Positions 1-6,492 are shown, counted from the stretch's first letter. The stretch: DNA of 6,645 bases from Lautropia sp. (GCA_013813615.1 JACCRJ010000248.1:1-6645), one strand, 5' to 3'. Translations and numbers: made by a program. Notes: generated by a model from the letters alone, not told the origin.

Positions 1-100
1 GTCCTTCTCCTTGTTCCATGGAAACCACTAGAAATGACCAGACCGGCCCGTCCGCATCCGCCTGGCGGTCGAGACTCGGTGTTCGAAGACCGGGGTGTCG
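1..100. other. Gene-free edge segment
   Basis: This segment lies downstream of the amidase stop codon. I see no open frame here that looks like a gene and no T-tailed hairpin that would make a convincing terminator. A short palindrome, ccgcctggcgg, sits near 58-68, but its one-base loop makes it a poor hairpin. The only useful signal is the purine-rich stretch at the extreme left end, annotated separately. Confidence 0.6.
7..12 (-). promoter_or_regulatory. Shine-Dalgarno of a gene starting beyond the window
   Basis: Read on the minus strand this is AAGGAG, a near-perfect Shine-Dalgarno core. It is followed by AAGGAC up to the window edge. A start codon at normal spacing would fall at or just past position 1, outside the window. 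This suggests that the minus-strand cluster continues with another gene. The start codon itself is not visible. An ATG at 18-20 on the minus strand lies upstream of this site and is not explained by it. Confidence 0.4.
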
Positions 101-1522
101 TCAGAGGTCCGGCTCCCTAAGGTGAAAGTCCGTCGCCGCCTGGTAAGCTGCGCCGGCGCGAAACAGGGTCGACTCGTCGAAAGGGCGACCGATGAGTTGC
201 ATGCCGATCGGCAGGCCGTCCGGGTCGAAGCCGCATGGAATGTTCAGCGAGGGCAGGCCCGTCAGGCTCGGCACCCCTGTGAACTGCATGATGGCCGACA
301 GCATGTCCTCCTCGACGCCGTCCTGGATGATCACCTTCATTTCGCCGATCCGGGTCGCGGTGAAGGGCAGCGTCGGGCAGACGAAGAGGTCGACGCGCTG
401 GAAAGCGTCCATGAACTGGTTGCGCAGCAGGCTGCGGTAGCGCTGCGCCTGCAGGTAATGCGTTGCCAGCAGAAGCTCGCCGATCTCCAGCAGGCTGCGG
501 ACGTCGGCGCCGTAGTCGTCCGGCCGCTCGCGCAGCCAGCGTTGATGGTAGGTACTTGGCTCGGCCGCCTCGATCGTCAATTGCGCGGAGATGTTGCCGT
601 GGATGTGCTCGATATCCACCTCCACCAGCTGCGCGCCGCACGCGACCATGGTGTCGAGCGCCGCCTTGACTGCCTCGAGCACCGCCGGCTGCAGATGGTG
701 GAAGAAGTAGCCCGGGATGATGCCGACGCGCAGCCCCTTTATGCCCAGGCCCAGTCCGGCGCTGTAGTCCGGCACCGACACCCGCGCGGTGCCGGCGTCC
801 TTCGGGTCATGGCCGGCGATGGCGCCGAACATCAGCGCGCAGTCCTCGACGGTGCGGGTCATCGGACCGGCGGTGTCCATGCTCCAGGCGAGCGGGATGA
901 TGCCGTGGTTGCTGACCCGGCCGTAGGTGGGGCGAATGCCGACGATACCGTTGAGTGCCGAGGGCAGCCGGATCGAGCCGCCGGTATCGGTGCCGATCGC
1001 GCCATAACAGGCCCGCGCCGCGACCGCCGCACCCGAGCCGCCGCTCGAGCCGGCAGGGAAGCGCTCGGTATTCCAGGGGTTGCGCACGGTGCCGTAATGC
1101 GGATTGTCGGAGGTGCCGCCCCAGGCGAATTCGTGCATGTTCAGCTTGCCGACGAACACGGCGCCGGCCTGACGCAGCCGCCTGGCGACAGTCGCATCCT
1201 GCTCCGGTACCCAGTCGGCGAGGATCCGGCTGCCGGCGGTGGTGGGGAACCCGCGTACGGCCACGTTGTCCTTCAATCCGATCGGCACGCCGTGCAGCGG
1301 GCCGAGATCGTGTCCTGCCATCACCATCATTTCCGCCGCCTTGGCGACCTGGCGCGCCTCAGGATCGAGCACCCGGATGAAGGCGGCGAGCCGGTCGTTG
1401 ACGGCGGCAATCCGTTCAAGGGATGCATCGACCAGTTCGACCGGCGACACCTCCCTCGCCTTGACCCGCCGGGCGGCTTCGGCAAGCGTCAGGCTGGCGA
1501 GTTCGCCTTGAGTGCCGCTCAC
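101..1522 (-). CDS. Amidase-signature hydrolase, AtzE/GatA-like
   Basis: Amidase-signature (AS) family enzyme of 473 residues, a full-length size for the family, predicted to hydrolyse a C-N amide bond in the cytoplasm. The Ser-cisSer-Lys triad is complete: Lys84 in GLKDN, Ser159 in the Gly/Ser-rich PAGSSGGSG stretch, and the nucleophile Ser183 in DTGGSIR. The spacings of 75 and 24 residues equal those known for GatA. There is no signal peptide. The start is GTG at 1522, preceded 5 bases away by GGGGAGGG, which lies inside the last codons of the upstream small gene. Only one base separates that gene's stop from this GTG, so translation is probably coupled. The small GatC/AtzG-like neighbour argues for an AtzE-type heteromeric hydrolase, such as the 1-carboxybiuret hydrolase family, rather than a solo amidase. 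Family assignment is firm; the substrate is unknown. It is not likely to be the tRNA amidotransferase GatA, because no GatB is present and the neighbours are catabolic. Confidence 0.93.
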   Translation of the reverse strand: MSGTQGELASLTLAEAARRVKAREVSPVELVDASLERIAAVNDRLAAFIRVLDPEARQVAKAAEMMVMAGHDLGPLHGVPIGLKDNVAVRGFPTTAGSRILADWVPEQDATVARRLRQAGAVFVGKLNMHEFAWGGTSDNPHYGTVRNPWNTERFPAGSSGGSGAAVAARACYGAIGTDTGGSIRLPSALNGIVGIRPTYGRVSNHGIIPLAWSMDTAGPMTRTVEDCALMFGAIAGHDPKDAGTARVSVPDYSAGLGLGIKGLRVGIIPGYFFHHLQPAVLEAVKAALDTMVACGAQLVEVDIEHIHGNISAQLTIEAAEPSTYHQRWLRERPDDYGADVRSLLEIGELLLATHYLQAQRYRSLLRNQFMDAFQRVDLFVCPTLPFTATRIGEMKVIIQDGVEEDMLSAIMQFTGVPSLTGLPSLNIPCGFDPDGLPIGMQLIGRPFDESTLFRAGAAYQAATDFHLREPDL

Positions 1523-1523
1523 C

Positions 1524-1748
1524 TCAGCCCTCCCCTTCTTCGATCGAAGGATGGATGAAGGTGATTGCCGGCGTCAGGTTCCAGTGCTCGGCTGCGCTCA
1601 TCTTCCGGCTCAACGCATTCGCATCGGTGAGCCAGGCACGCAATACCGGCAGGATGGCCTCCTCCCGCCCCGGCGCAAGCGGCAGGTCAGCGTAGGCAGC
1701 GAGGTTACGCACATCCTGCGGCCCTAAGAAAGGATCAGCTTTGCTCAT
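1524..1748 (-). CDS. Small GatC/AtzG-like amidase partner subunit
   Basis: Protein of 74 residues. It has an N-terminal helix-like segment (VRNLAAYADLPL, about 13-24), a second helical stretch (about 28-50), then a Pro/aromatic tail (NLTPAITFIHP, about 57-67). This shape resembles GatC and the AtzG/DUF4089 small subunits, which wrap around an amidase-signature partner and stabilise it or complete its active site. It starts at ATG 1748 with GAGGGG overlapping the stop of the dehydrogenase gene 8 bases upstream. A longer frame runs further upstream inside the dehydrogenase gene but has no better start. Its own last codons, for Glu-Glu-Gly-Glu-Gly, form the Shine-Dalgarno sequence of the amidase that follows one base later, so equal-ratio production of the two is plausible. 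Similarity to GatC/AtzG is judged from pattern and position, not from an alignment, so the subunit role is an inference. Confidence 0.75.
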   Translation of the reverse strand: MSKADPFLGPQDVRNLAAYADLPLAPGREEAILPVLRAWLTDANALSRKMSAAEHWNLTPAITFIHPSIEEGEG

Positions 1749-1756
1749 GGGGCCCC

Positions 1757-2518
1757 TCACAACTGGACGCCGCGCGTCAGCGCGCCGTCGACGACCAGGT
1801 TCGTACCGGAGATGAAGCTGGCGGCGGGACTGGCGATGAAAGCCACCGCATTGGCCATCTCCTGCGGCGTTCCCATCCGGCCAGTGGGATTCAACGCCAG
1901 CGCCTTCTGGTACAGGTCCGGATTGCCATGCTCGATCTGCTCCCAGACGCCGCCGGGGAAATAGGTGTTTCCCGGGGACACGGTGTTGGCACGGATTCCC
2001 TGCGGCGCGCGCTGATGCGCGAGGCCCTGGATGTAGTGCACGAGCGCAGCCTTGAAGGTGCCGTAGGGGCCGGCGGCAAAGTCGATCTCCCTGCCGGAGA
2101 CGCTGGAGATCGCGACGACCGCCCCGGCTTTGCTTTTCTCCAGCCACGGCATCGCGGCATCCACCAGCCGGACACAGCCCATCAGGTCGATCTCGAACCC
2201 CTTGCGCCAATTTTCCTCGTCCTGGCCGATGGCAAGCGCGCTCACGTTGGCGATCACGATGTCGAGGCCGCCGAATCGCGCGGCGGAGGCCTCGACCCGG
2301 CGCTTCAGGGCTGCGGCATCGGCGACATCCAGCGCGCTGCCGAACGCGTCGATACCCTTCGCCTGGAGCGACCGCAGCGCCTGCTGCACGTCGGCGTCGT
2401 GCCGCGCGCAGATCGACACGTTCACGCCCTCGCCCGCCAGCGTCTCGGCAATCGCCCGTCCGATGCCTCTGGTGGCGCCGGTCACCACCGCCCGCAATCC
2501 CTTCAATCCGAGGTCCAT
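1757..2518 (-). CDS. Short-chain dehydrogenase/reductase (SDR), FabG-like
   Basis: Classical SDR oxidoreductase of 253 residues, the usual length. The Rossmann nucleotide motif is TGATRGIG (13-20). Arg39 after the second beta strand suggests preference for NADP(H). The acidic turn LDV is at 63-65. Catalytic residues are Ser139, Tyr152 and Lys156 (YGTFK), followed by RANTVSPG (177-184). Two departures from the textbook pattern are visible. The NNAG motif is NVSA (91-94). The position usually holding the structural Asn of the catalytic tetrad appears to be Asp111, in the segment IDLMG. The enzyme should interconvert a hydroxyl and a keto group on a small substrate. Its place between amide hydrolases suggests it acts on the same compound or its hydrolysis product, but nothing in the sequence names that substrate. 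It starts at ATG 2518 with GGAG 8 bases upstream and lies 28 bases after the acetamidase gene. Confidence 0.93.
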   Translation of the reverse strand: MDLGLKGLRAVVTGATRGIGRAIAETLAGEGVNVSICARHDADVQQALRSLQAKGIDAFGSALDVADAAALKRRVEASAARFGGLDIVIANVSALAIGQDEENWRKGFEIDLMGCVRLVDAAMPWLEKSKAGAVVAISSVSGREIDFAAGPYGTFKAALVHYIQGLAHQRAPQGIRANTVSPGNTYFPGGVWEQIEHGNPDLYQKALALNPTGRMGTPQEMANAVAFIASPAASFISGTNLVVDGALTRGVQL

Positions 2519-2546
2519 CCTCTGTACTCCGTTGCAGGTCCTGGGG

Positions 2547-3536
2547 CTAAGGGGCGAGGTAGCGCTTTTCGATGGCAGCCCCGACCGTGTACTTGGGGTC
2601 GACCACGTTGCCGAGCCGCACCTTGCCGCACTGGCTCAGCATCATGTAGGCGTCCCAGCGGTCGAAGCCGTACTCCTTCTCCATCCACTTCACAAGCTCG
2701 GCATAGGCGATGCGGGTGGCATCTTCCAGCGGCCGGGTGCTGCCGATCGTCATGATCACGCGCTCGTTCTCGAGGCGGGGCCAGTCCAGCTGCCAGCCCT
2801 TGATCAGGTCGATGTGGATGGTGGTCACGCTGGAGTACTCGACGGCCGTGCCGCAGATCTCGCCGTCGCCCTGGCAGGCATGCGCGTCGCCGATGAACAG
2901 CCGCGCGCCGTCGGTGCGTACCGGCAGATAGGTGATGCTGCCCGGCCCCATGTCGGGCAGGTCCATGTTGCCGCCGTGGTTGTCGGGCGTGAGGGAATTG
3001 ATCGAATCGATCTCCGGCGAGGTCGAAAGGGTGCCGATGTGCGGCCGGTACGGCAGCGTCACCCGCTTGCTCCAGTACACGCCCTGCTCGTCGACGTCGA
3101 TCTTGCGCACCAGCTCCGGCAGCGGCTCGTTCAGGGTTGCCGTCATCGCCGTATTGGAAAGGCCGCCGAAGAACGGTATCAGGGCGCAGGTGCCGCGGGG
3201 GTTGGGGCCGCGGGGCTTCATCGAGACGATATGGACCGCGATCGCGTCGCCGGGCTCGGCGCCTTCGATCATGATCGGACCGTTCTGCGGATTCACGAAC
3301 GGCATCCGCAGGACTTTCGACGGCAGGTCCTGCTCGGTCTTCACTGCGCCGCCGAACGCGTCCCGCGTCTCGACCACCACCCTGTCGCCGGGCTGGACCG
3401 TCAGCACCGGATCGGAATAAGGGCCCATCGTGAAGTGGTACTTGCCCTGCTTCGCCTCCGTCAGTTCATGCGTCGTGCCGGACCTGCCGCCGGCAACGCC
3501 GCGCGAGTACATGATCGATTGCTTGAGCCATTCCAT
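2547..3536 (-). CDS. Acetamidase/formamidase family protein
   Basis: Protein of 329 residues that matches the FmdA/AmdA family, metal-dependent enzymes that hydrolyse formamide, acetamide or other short amides to ammonia and the carboxylate. It is unrelated in fold to the amidase-signature enzymes on either side. Visible family hallmarks are the N-terminal beta segment with VQPGDRVVVET (47-57), the GPIMIEGAEPGD stretch (86-97), PHIGTL (165-170), the DNHGGNMD block (185-192), and the signature GDAHACQGDGE (216-226) with Glu233 shortly after. The His and Asp residues of these blocks probably bind the metal. The chosen start is ATG 3536, which has GGAAGG about 9 bases upstream and leaves 28 bases to the preceding amidase. 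The frame is open to 3614, but that would overlap the amidase. No signal peptide is present. The exact amide is not predictable. Confidence 0.93.
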   Translation of the reverse strand: MEWLKQSIMYSRGVAGGRSGTTHELTEAKQGKYHFTMGPYSDPVLTVQPGDRVVVETRDAFGGAVKTEQDLPSKVLRMPFVNPQNGPIMIEGAEPGDAIAVHIVSMKPRGPNPRGTCALIPFFGGLSNTAMTATLNEPLPELVRKIDVDEQGVYWSKRVTLPYRPHIGTLSTSPEIDSINSLTPDNHGGNMDLPDMGPGSITYLPVRTDGARLFIGDAHACQGDGEICGTAVEYSSVTTIHIDLIKGWQLDWPRLENERVIMTIGSTRPLEDATRIAYAELVKWMEKEYGFDRWDAYMMLSQCGKVRLGNVVDPKYTVGAAIEKRYLAP

Positions 3537-3564
3537 GAGGGGGCCTTCCGTTGTGGCGCAAAGG

Positions 3565-4968
3565 TCAGATCGTCGGATGCCGCCGATGCCAGTCGGTCGC
3601 ACCCTGAAACGCATGCCCGGCCCTGATCAGCAGTGCCTCGTCCAGATGGCGGCCCACGAGTTGAAAGCCGACCGGCAGCCCCGCCTGGTTCAAGCCACCC
3701 GGGATAGTGATAGTCGGGCTGCCGGACATGTCGAACGGTGCAGTGAAGCGCAGTACGTCGTCGATACCCCCCGGACGCTTGAACACCTCGTCGAGCTTGC
3801 CGGCCGAGGGATTGCCGAAAGGATGCACCGGCATCAGCAGCAGGTCGATCTCCTGAAAGAGCTTGCGCAACTGCCCCTGGAAGACCAGCCGCGCGTGGTA
3901 GATCCTCATCAGGTCCAGCACGCCCAGGTTGCGGCCCTGCTCGATCAGGTCGGCAAGCACCGGCCCGTATTCCGACGCGCGGGACGGGTAAGTCTTCTCG
4001 TGTGCCACGGCCGTTTCCACCGCGCAGAACTTGGCCCAGTCCTTGTACATCGCCACCGTATTGCCCGGCATGACGATCTCCGTGACCTTCGCCCCGAGAT
4101 CGGCGAGAACCTTGCGCGCCTCGTCGATCACGGCGGCGGTGTCCGGCTCGCAGACGTCGTAGATGTAGCGCGGGTCGAAGCCGATCCGCAGGCCGCGGAT
4201 CCCCTGCTCGAGACCCGCCAGGTAGTCCGGCACCGGCGCTTCGAGGGTCGTCGGATCGTTCGGGTCCATGCCGGCCATCGCGCCGAGCATCGCGCCCGCA
4301 TCGGCGGCCGAGCGCGTCATCGGCCCGACGTGATCAAGGCTGTTGGCCAGCGGCAGTACGCCATGGCGGCTGACGCGACCCCAGGTCGGCTTCAGACCCG
4401 TGAGCCCGTTGGCGCCCGAGGGAAAGCGGATCGACCCGCCGGTGTCGGTGCCGATAGCGCCATAGCAGAGGCCGGCAGCAGTGGCGACGCCGGATCCGCT
4501 GGTGGAAACGCCGGGCCAGTGGTCGGCGTGCCAGGGGTTGTTCGGCGGCTCGACGGCCGGGTGGTGAACGGAAAACGCCCCTTCGGTCATCTTCAGCTTG
4601 CCGATCATGATCGCCCCGGCCTCGTACAGCCTGCTCACCACCGTGCAGTCGGATTCGGGTACGTAGTCAGCGAGAATCGTGGAACCCCAGGTGGTCTTCA
4701 CGCCCCTGGTTTCGCAGAGGTCCTTGATGCCCACCGGAACGCCATGCATCGGGCCCCGGATCCGGCCGCCGGCAATCTCCACCTCGGCCTTTCGCGCCTG
4801 CTCCAGCGCGATGTCCGCGGTGACCGTCACGTAGCTGCGCAGCGTGGGTTCGAGCCGCTCGATCCGATCGAGGATCTGCCGGGTCACCTCGACAGGCGAA
4901 AGCTTGCGGCTCCTGTAAGCATCGGCCAGCTCGGTGATGTTGGCAAACGGGATATCGGTCAAGGCCAT
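3565..4968 (-). CDS. Amidase-signature hydrolase (first amidase of the cluster)
   Basis: Amidase-signature enzyme of 467 residues, full length, predicted to be cytoplasmic. Its triad is Lys82 (GIKDLC), cis-Ser155 in the PGVSTSGSG stretch, and the nucleophile Ser179 in DTGGSIR, with family-like spacings of 73 and 24. The C-terminal substrate-side region contains FDMSGSPTITIPGG (412-425) and LPVGFQLVGR (431-440), both typical of the family. It is a paralogue of the second amidase near the left edge, but differs clearly in the substrate-facing part, for example the segment EGAFSVHHPAVEPP (129-142). The two may therefore handle different amides. The start is ATG 4968, preceded at 7 bases by AGAGGAG, a strong ribosome site. 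The frame stays open to 5040 but no start there is as good. This is the first gene after the inferred promoter, so it probably leads the five-gene unit. Substrate unknown. Confidence 0.92.
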   Translation of the reverse strand: MALTDIPFANITELADAYRSRKLSPVEVTRQILDRIERLEPTLRSYVTVTADIALEQARKAEVEIAGGRIRGPMHGVPVGIKDLCETRGVKTTWGSTILADYVPESDCTVVSRLYEAGAIMIGKLKMTEGAFSVHHPAVEPPNNPWHADHWPGVSTSGSGVATAAGLCYGAIGTDTGGSIRFPSGANGLTGLKPTWGRVSRHGVLPLANSLDHVGPMTRSAADAGAMLGAMAGMDPNDPTTLEAPVPDYLAGLEQGIRGLRIGFDPRYIYDVCEPDTAAVIDEARKVLADLGAKVTEIVMPGNTVAMYKDWAKFCAVETAVAHEKTYPSRASEYGPVLADLIEQGRNLGVLDLMRIYHARLVFQGQLRKLFQEIDLLLMPVHPFGNPSAGKLDEVFKRPGGIDDVLRFTAPFDMSGSPTITIPGGLNQAGLPVGFQLVGRHLDEALLIRAGHAFQGATDWHRRHPTI

Positions 4969-5051
4969 CGATGGGCTCCTCTCGAAGGAAGCTCGGGACC
5001 GACGCCACCAGGAGGCCGCGGCGAATTGTTTCCCAAGCAACTAGTTCGAGC

Positions 5052-5081
5052 ATCGTAAGTCGTGCCCGCCAGCAGCGTCAA
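5052..5081 (-). promoter_or_regulatory. Candidate sigma-70 promoter for the amide-hydrolase operon
   Basis: On the minus strand a -35 box TTGACG (5081-5076) matches five of six consensus bases. It is followed after 18 bases by TACGAT (5057-5052), which matches four of six. Transcription would begin near 5045, leaving about 77 bases of leader before ATG 4968. It sits in the only sizeable gap between genes in the window, just where the five-gene block would need a promoter. No convincing operator was seen around it. This is a sequence match only. Confidence 0.45.
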
Positions 5082-5125
5082 GCGCGACTTTCATTGCCGA
5101 CTTCGGGCCAAGCTGCGACGGCATC

Positions 5126-5139
5126 AGCCGCTCACGGCT
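5126..5139 (-). terminator. Weak hairpin after the glutaredoxin-like gene
   Basis: Five base pairs (AGCCG / CGGCT) enclose a four-base TGAG loop, starting 8 bases after the TAA at 5148. No run of T follows on the minus strand, so it is not a classical intrinsic terminator. It could be a partial terminator or an RNA-stabilising 3' hairpin that separates the phosphatase/glutaredoxin pair from the amidase operon. Confidence 0.25.
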
Positions 5140-5147
5140 TCAGACCC

Positions 5148-5524
5148 TTATCTCCTGTCGGCTGCGAGCATTTCCTGCAGTTTCCCCGATTCGATCAGCC
5201 GCGCGAGTTCGCTGGCGCCGCCGACGAGGATGCCTTTCACGAAGATCATCGGCATCGTCGGCCACCCGGTCCACATCTTCAGCGCATTGCGCCGACGCCA
5301 CTCGCCGAGATAGCTGCCGTACTCCAGGTACTTGTAGGGATGCCGGCTGCGTCGAGCGCTTTGCGCGCCTTTCGCGGAAACGGATTCATGGCCATGCCGA
5401 CGATGACGACATCGTTGGCGGCGACGGCCGATTCGACCTCGTCGATCACCTCCCGGTGGTGGTCGCTGATCCGCGACCTGACGGCGGCGTGTATATGGCT
5501 TTCCTGGAGAATCGGTCGGGGCAT
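5148..5524 (-). pseudogene. Glutaredoxin-fold protein, broken by a one-base frameshift
   Basis: Two overlapping minus-strand frames together make one glutaredoxin-like protein of about 125 residues. The first part, from ATG 5524 (GAGG 6 bases upstream), gives residues 1-63 ending KARKALDAAGIP. The remainder, YKYLEYGSYL to the TAA at 5148, lies in another frame. The join is at GGCATCCCTAC on the minus strand, around 5335-5343: adding one base to the CCC run (5337-5339) restores a continuous protein. The second half has the glutathione-site pattern GWPTMP, with the cis-Pro, and VGGASEL, matching the TVP and GG motifs of glutaredoxins. There is no cysteine anywhere: the usual active-site Cys region reads VGMAMNPFPRKARK. 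It should therefore lack thiol chemistry and might act as a binding or scaffold protein. The break is either a true loss of function or a sequencing or assembly error. It follows the phosphatase gene by 44 bases, probably co-transcribed. Confidence 0.8.
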
Positions 5525-5568
5525 TCGAGTCCTCACGGGTCACGGCGCAAACCCCGCCGTCGACTGTT

Positions 5569-6393
5569 TTACCTTTGCAGCACCTGGCGGATCGCCAGCC
5601 AACTCGCCTGGTCGGCAGCCAGCAGCAGGCCGCCGTCCTTGCGCAGGGGATCATAAGCCGCGCCGTCCAGATGCGCGACATAGCCGCCCGCCTCGCGTTG
5701 CAGGATCACACCCGGCGCATGGTCCCACGGCGTCAGCTTGTGGAAGATGGCGAAGTCGTAGTGTCCGCTGGCGACGACCCGGCATTCGTGCGCGGAACAG
5801 CGATAGCCGGCGGTGGCGGGGAAGCGGGTGAGCCGCTGGGCAAATGCCGGCCGCAGTGCCGGGTCCATGTGCGCCCACAGACCGCAGCCTTCCATCTCCA
5901 GCACCGGTCTGGGCGCTGCAACCCGCAGGCGCTCACGGCTGCCGTCGGCATGTCGGATCCAGGCTCCTTCGGCCTTCGCGGCGATCGTCCAGTCCCGGAC
6001 CAGCGGATCGCAGATGACGCTGGCAACCGGCTCTCCGTGAACCAGGAAGGCGACCATCACGGCGAATACGCCGATGCCCGCAGCGAAGTTGCGGGTCCCG
6101 TCGATCGGGTCGAGCGTGATGGCGAAGTCGGCACCGGCAAGCAACTCGAGCACGCCGGGATCGGCGAAGACGGCTTCCTCGCCGATGATTACCGCGCCGG
6201 GGAACATCTCGCGCAGGCGCGCCGTCAGCATCCGCTCCGCAGCCTCATCGGCATCGGTGACGAAATCGATTGCCGAACTTTTCGTGCGCACGTCGCGCGC
6301 GTTCAGGCGGCGAAAGTGCGGCAGGATTTGCCGGTCCGCCACGGCGAGGAGGAGATCGGCGGTGGCGTCGAGCTGGGCGAGGGTCGGCGTCAT
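5569..6393 (-). CDS. Inositol-monophosphatase-family phosphatase
   Basis: Protein of 274 residues, the normal size for the IMPase superfamily, which contains Mg2+-dependent phosphatases for inositol phosphate, histidinol phosphate, PAP and related compounds. All metal motifs are present: GEE (71-73), DPIDGTRNF (95-103) and WDHAPG (223-228), followed by LQREAGG (231-237). The segment KSSAIDFVTDAD (38-49) matches the mobile loop and first helix region. The start is taken as ATG 6393. A GTG at 6408 in the same frame is possible and neither has a strong ribosome site, so the N-terminus may be five residues longer. It follows the probable Bug receptor stop by 99 bases and precedes the glutaredoxin-like gene by 44. 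Substrate cannot be assigned; histidinol-phosphatase-like and inositol-phosphatase-like readings are equally open. Codons 59-97 also occur as an inverted copy at the right edge of the window. Confidence 0.92.
   Translation of the reverse strand: MTPTLAQLDATADLLLAVADRQILPHFRRLNARDVRTKSSAIDFVTDADEAAERMLTARLREMFPGAVIIGEEAVFADPGVLELLAGADFAITLDPIDGTRNFAAGIGVFAVMVAFLVHGEPVASVICDPLVRDWTIAAKAEGAWIRHADGSRERLRVAAPRPVLEMEGCGLWAHMDPALRPAFAQRLTRFPATAGYRCSAHECRVVASGHYDFAIFHKLTPWDHAPGVILQREAGGYVAHLDGAAYDPLRKDGGLLLAADQASWLAIRQVLQR
6103..6219 (-). repeat. Left arm of a 117-bp inverted repeat (inside phosphatase gene)
   Basis: The reverse complement of this stretch matches 6529-6645 at 116 of 117 positions. 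The one difference pairs 6196 with 6552, a GGC versus GGT glycine codon, so it is silent. This arm covers codons 59-97 of the phosphatase, including its GEE motif and the start of the DPIDGT motif. The match stops abruptly at 6219/6529 on the inner side and is cut by the window edge on the outer side, so the true repeat may be longer. The spacer is 309 bases. Confidence 0.97.
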
Positions 6394-6443
6394 GCGCGAT
6401 TCTCGCACCTCTCACGAGCGCTGCCGCGCCGGCGCCGTCTGTT

Positions 6444-6469
6444 ACAGATCGAGGTCGGCGGACCTCTGT
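6444..6469 (-). other. Intergenic hairpin between Bug end and phosphatase
   Basis: On the minus strand the sequence reads ACAGAGGTC, CGCC, GACCTC, GATCTGT. Six pairs (GAGGTC with GACCTC) close a four-base loop, and the outer ACAGA and TCTGT are also complementary. It lies 23 bases after the receptor stop. There is no T tract, so it is not a standard terminator. A role as a 3' stabilising or partial-stop hairpin, of the kind found after highly expressed binding-protein genes, is an inference. Confidence 0.3.
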
Positions 6470-6492
6470 GATGCGTCAGTGGCGAGGGGCCT

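Noticed and set aside
101..1522. Calling the left amidase GatA of the tRNA-dependent amidotransferase
   Set aside because: The small partner resembles GatC, but no GatB is present and the neighbours are catabolic, so an AtzE-like hydrolase fits better.
95..1558. Long open frame on the plus strand opposite the left amidase
   Set aside because: Its protein is rich in Arg, Gly, Ala and His with no family motif. It mirrors the codon bias of the minus-strand amidase, whose complete triad and ribosome site prove the real frame.
1524..2210. Longer version of the small GatC/AtzG-like protein, extending upstream inside the dehydrogenase gene
   Set aside because: The extra part is the dehydrogenase read in the wrong frame. 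ATG 1748 has a ribosome site and gives a normal 74-residue protein.
2130..3626. Plus-strand frame of about 500 codons opposite the acetamidase and dehydrogenase
   Set aside because: It spans two unrelated real genes and the gap between them, has no recognisable domain, and is a GC-bias shadow.
3430..5058. Plus-strand frame of about 540 codons opposite the amidase
   Set aside because: Low-complexity Arg/His/Gly-rich translation without motifs; an antisense shadow of a well-supported amidase.
5575..6471. Plus-strand frame opposite the phosphatase
   Set aside because: The minus strand holds all three IMPase metal motifs in one frame, while the plus-strand product has no family features.
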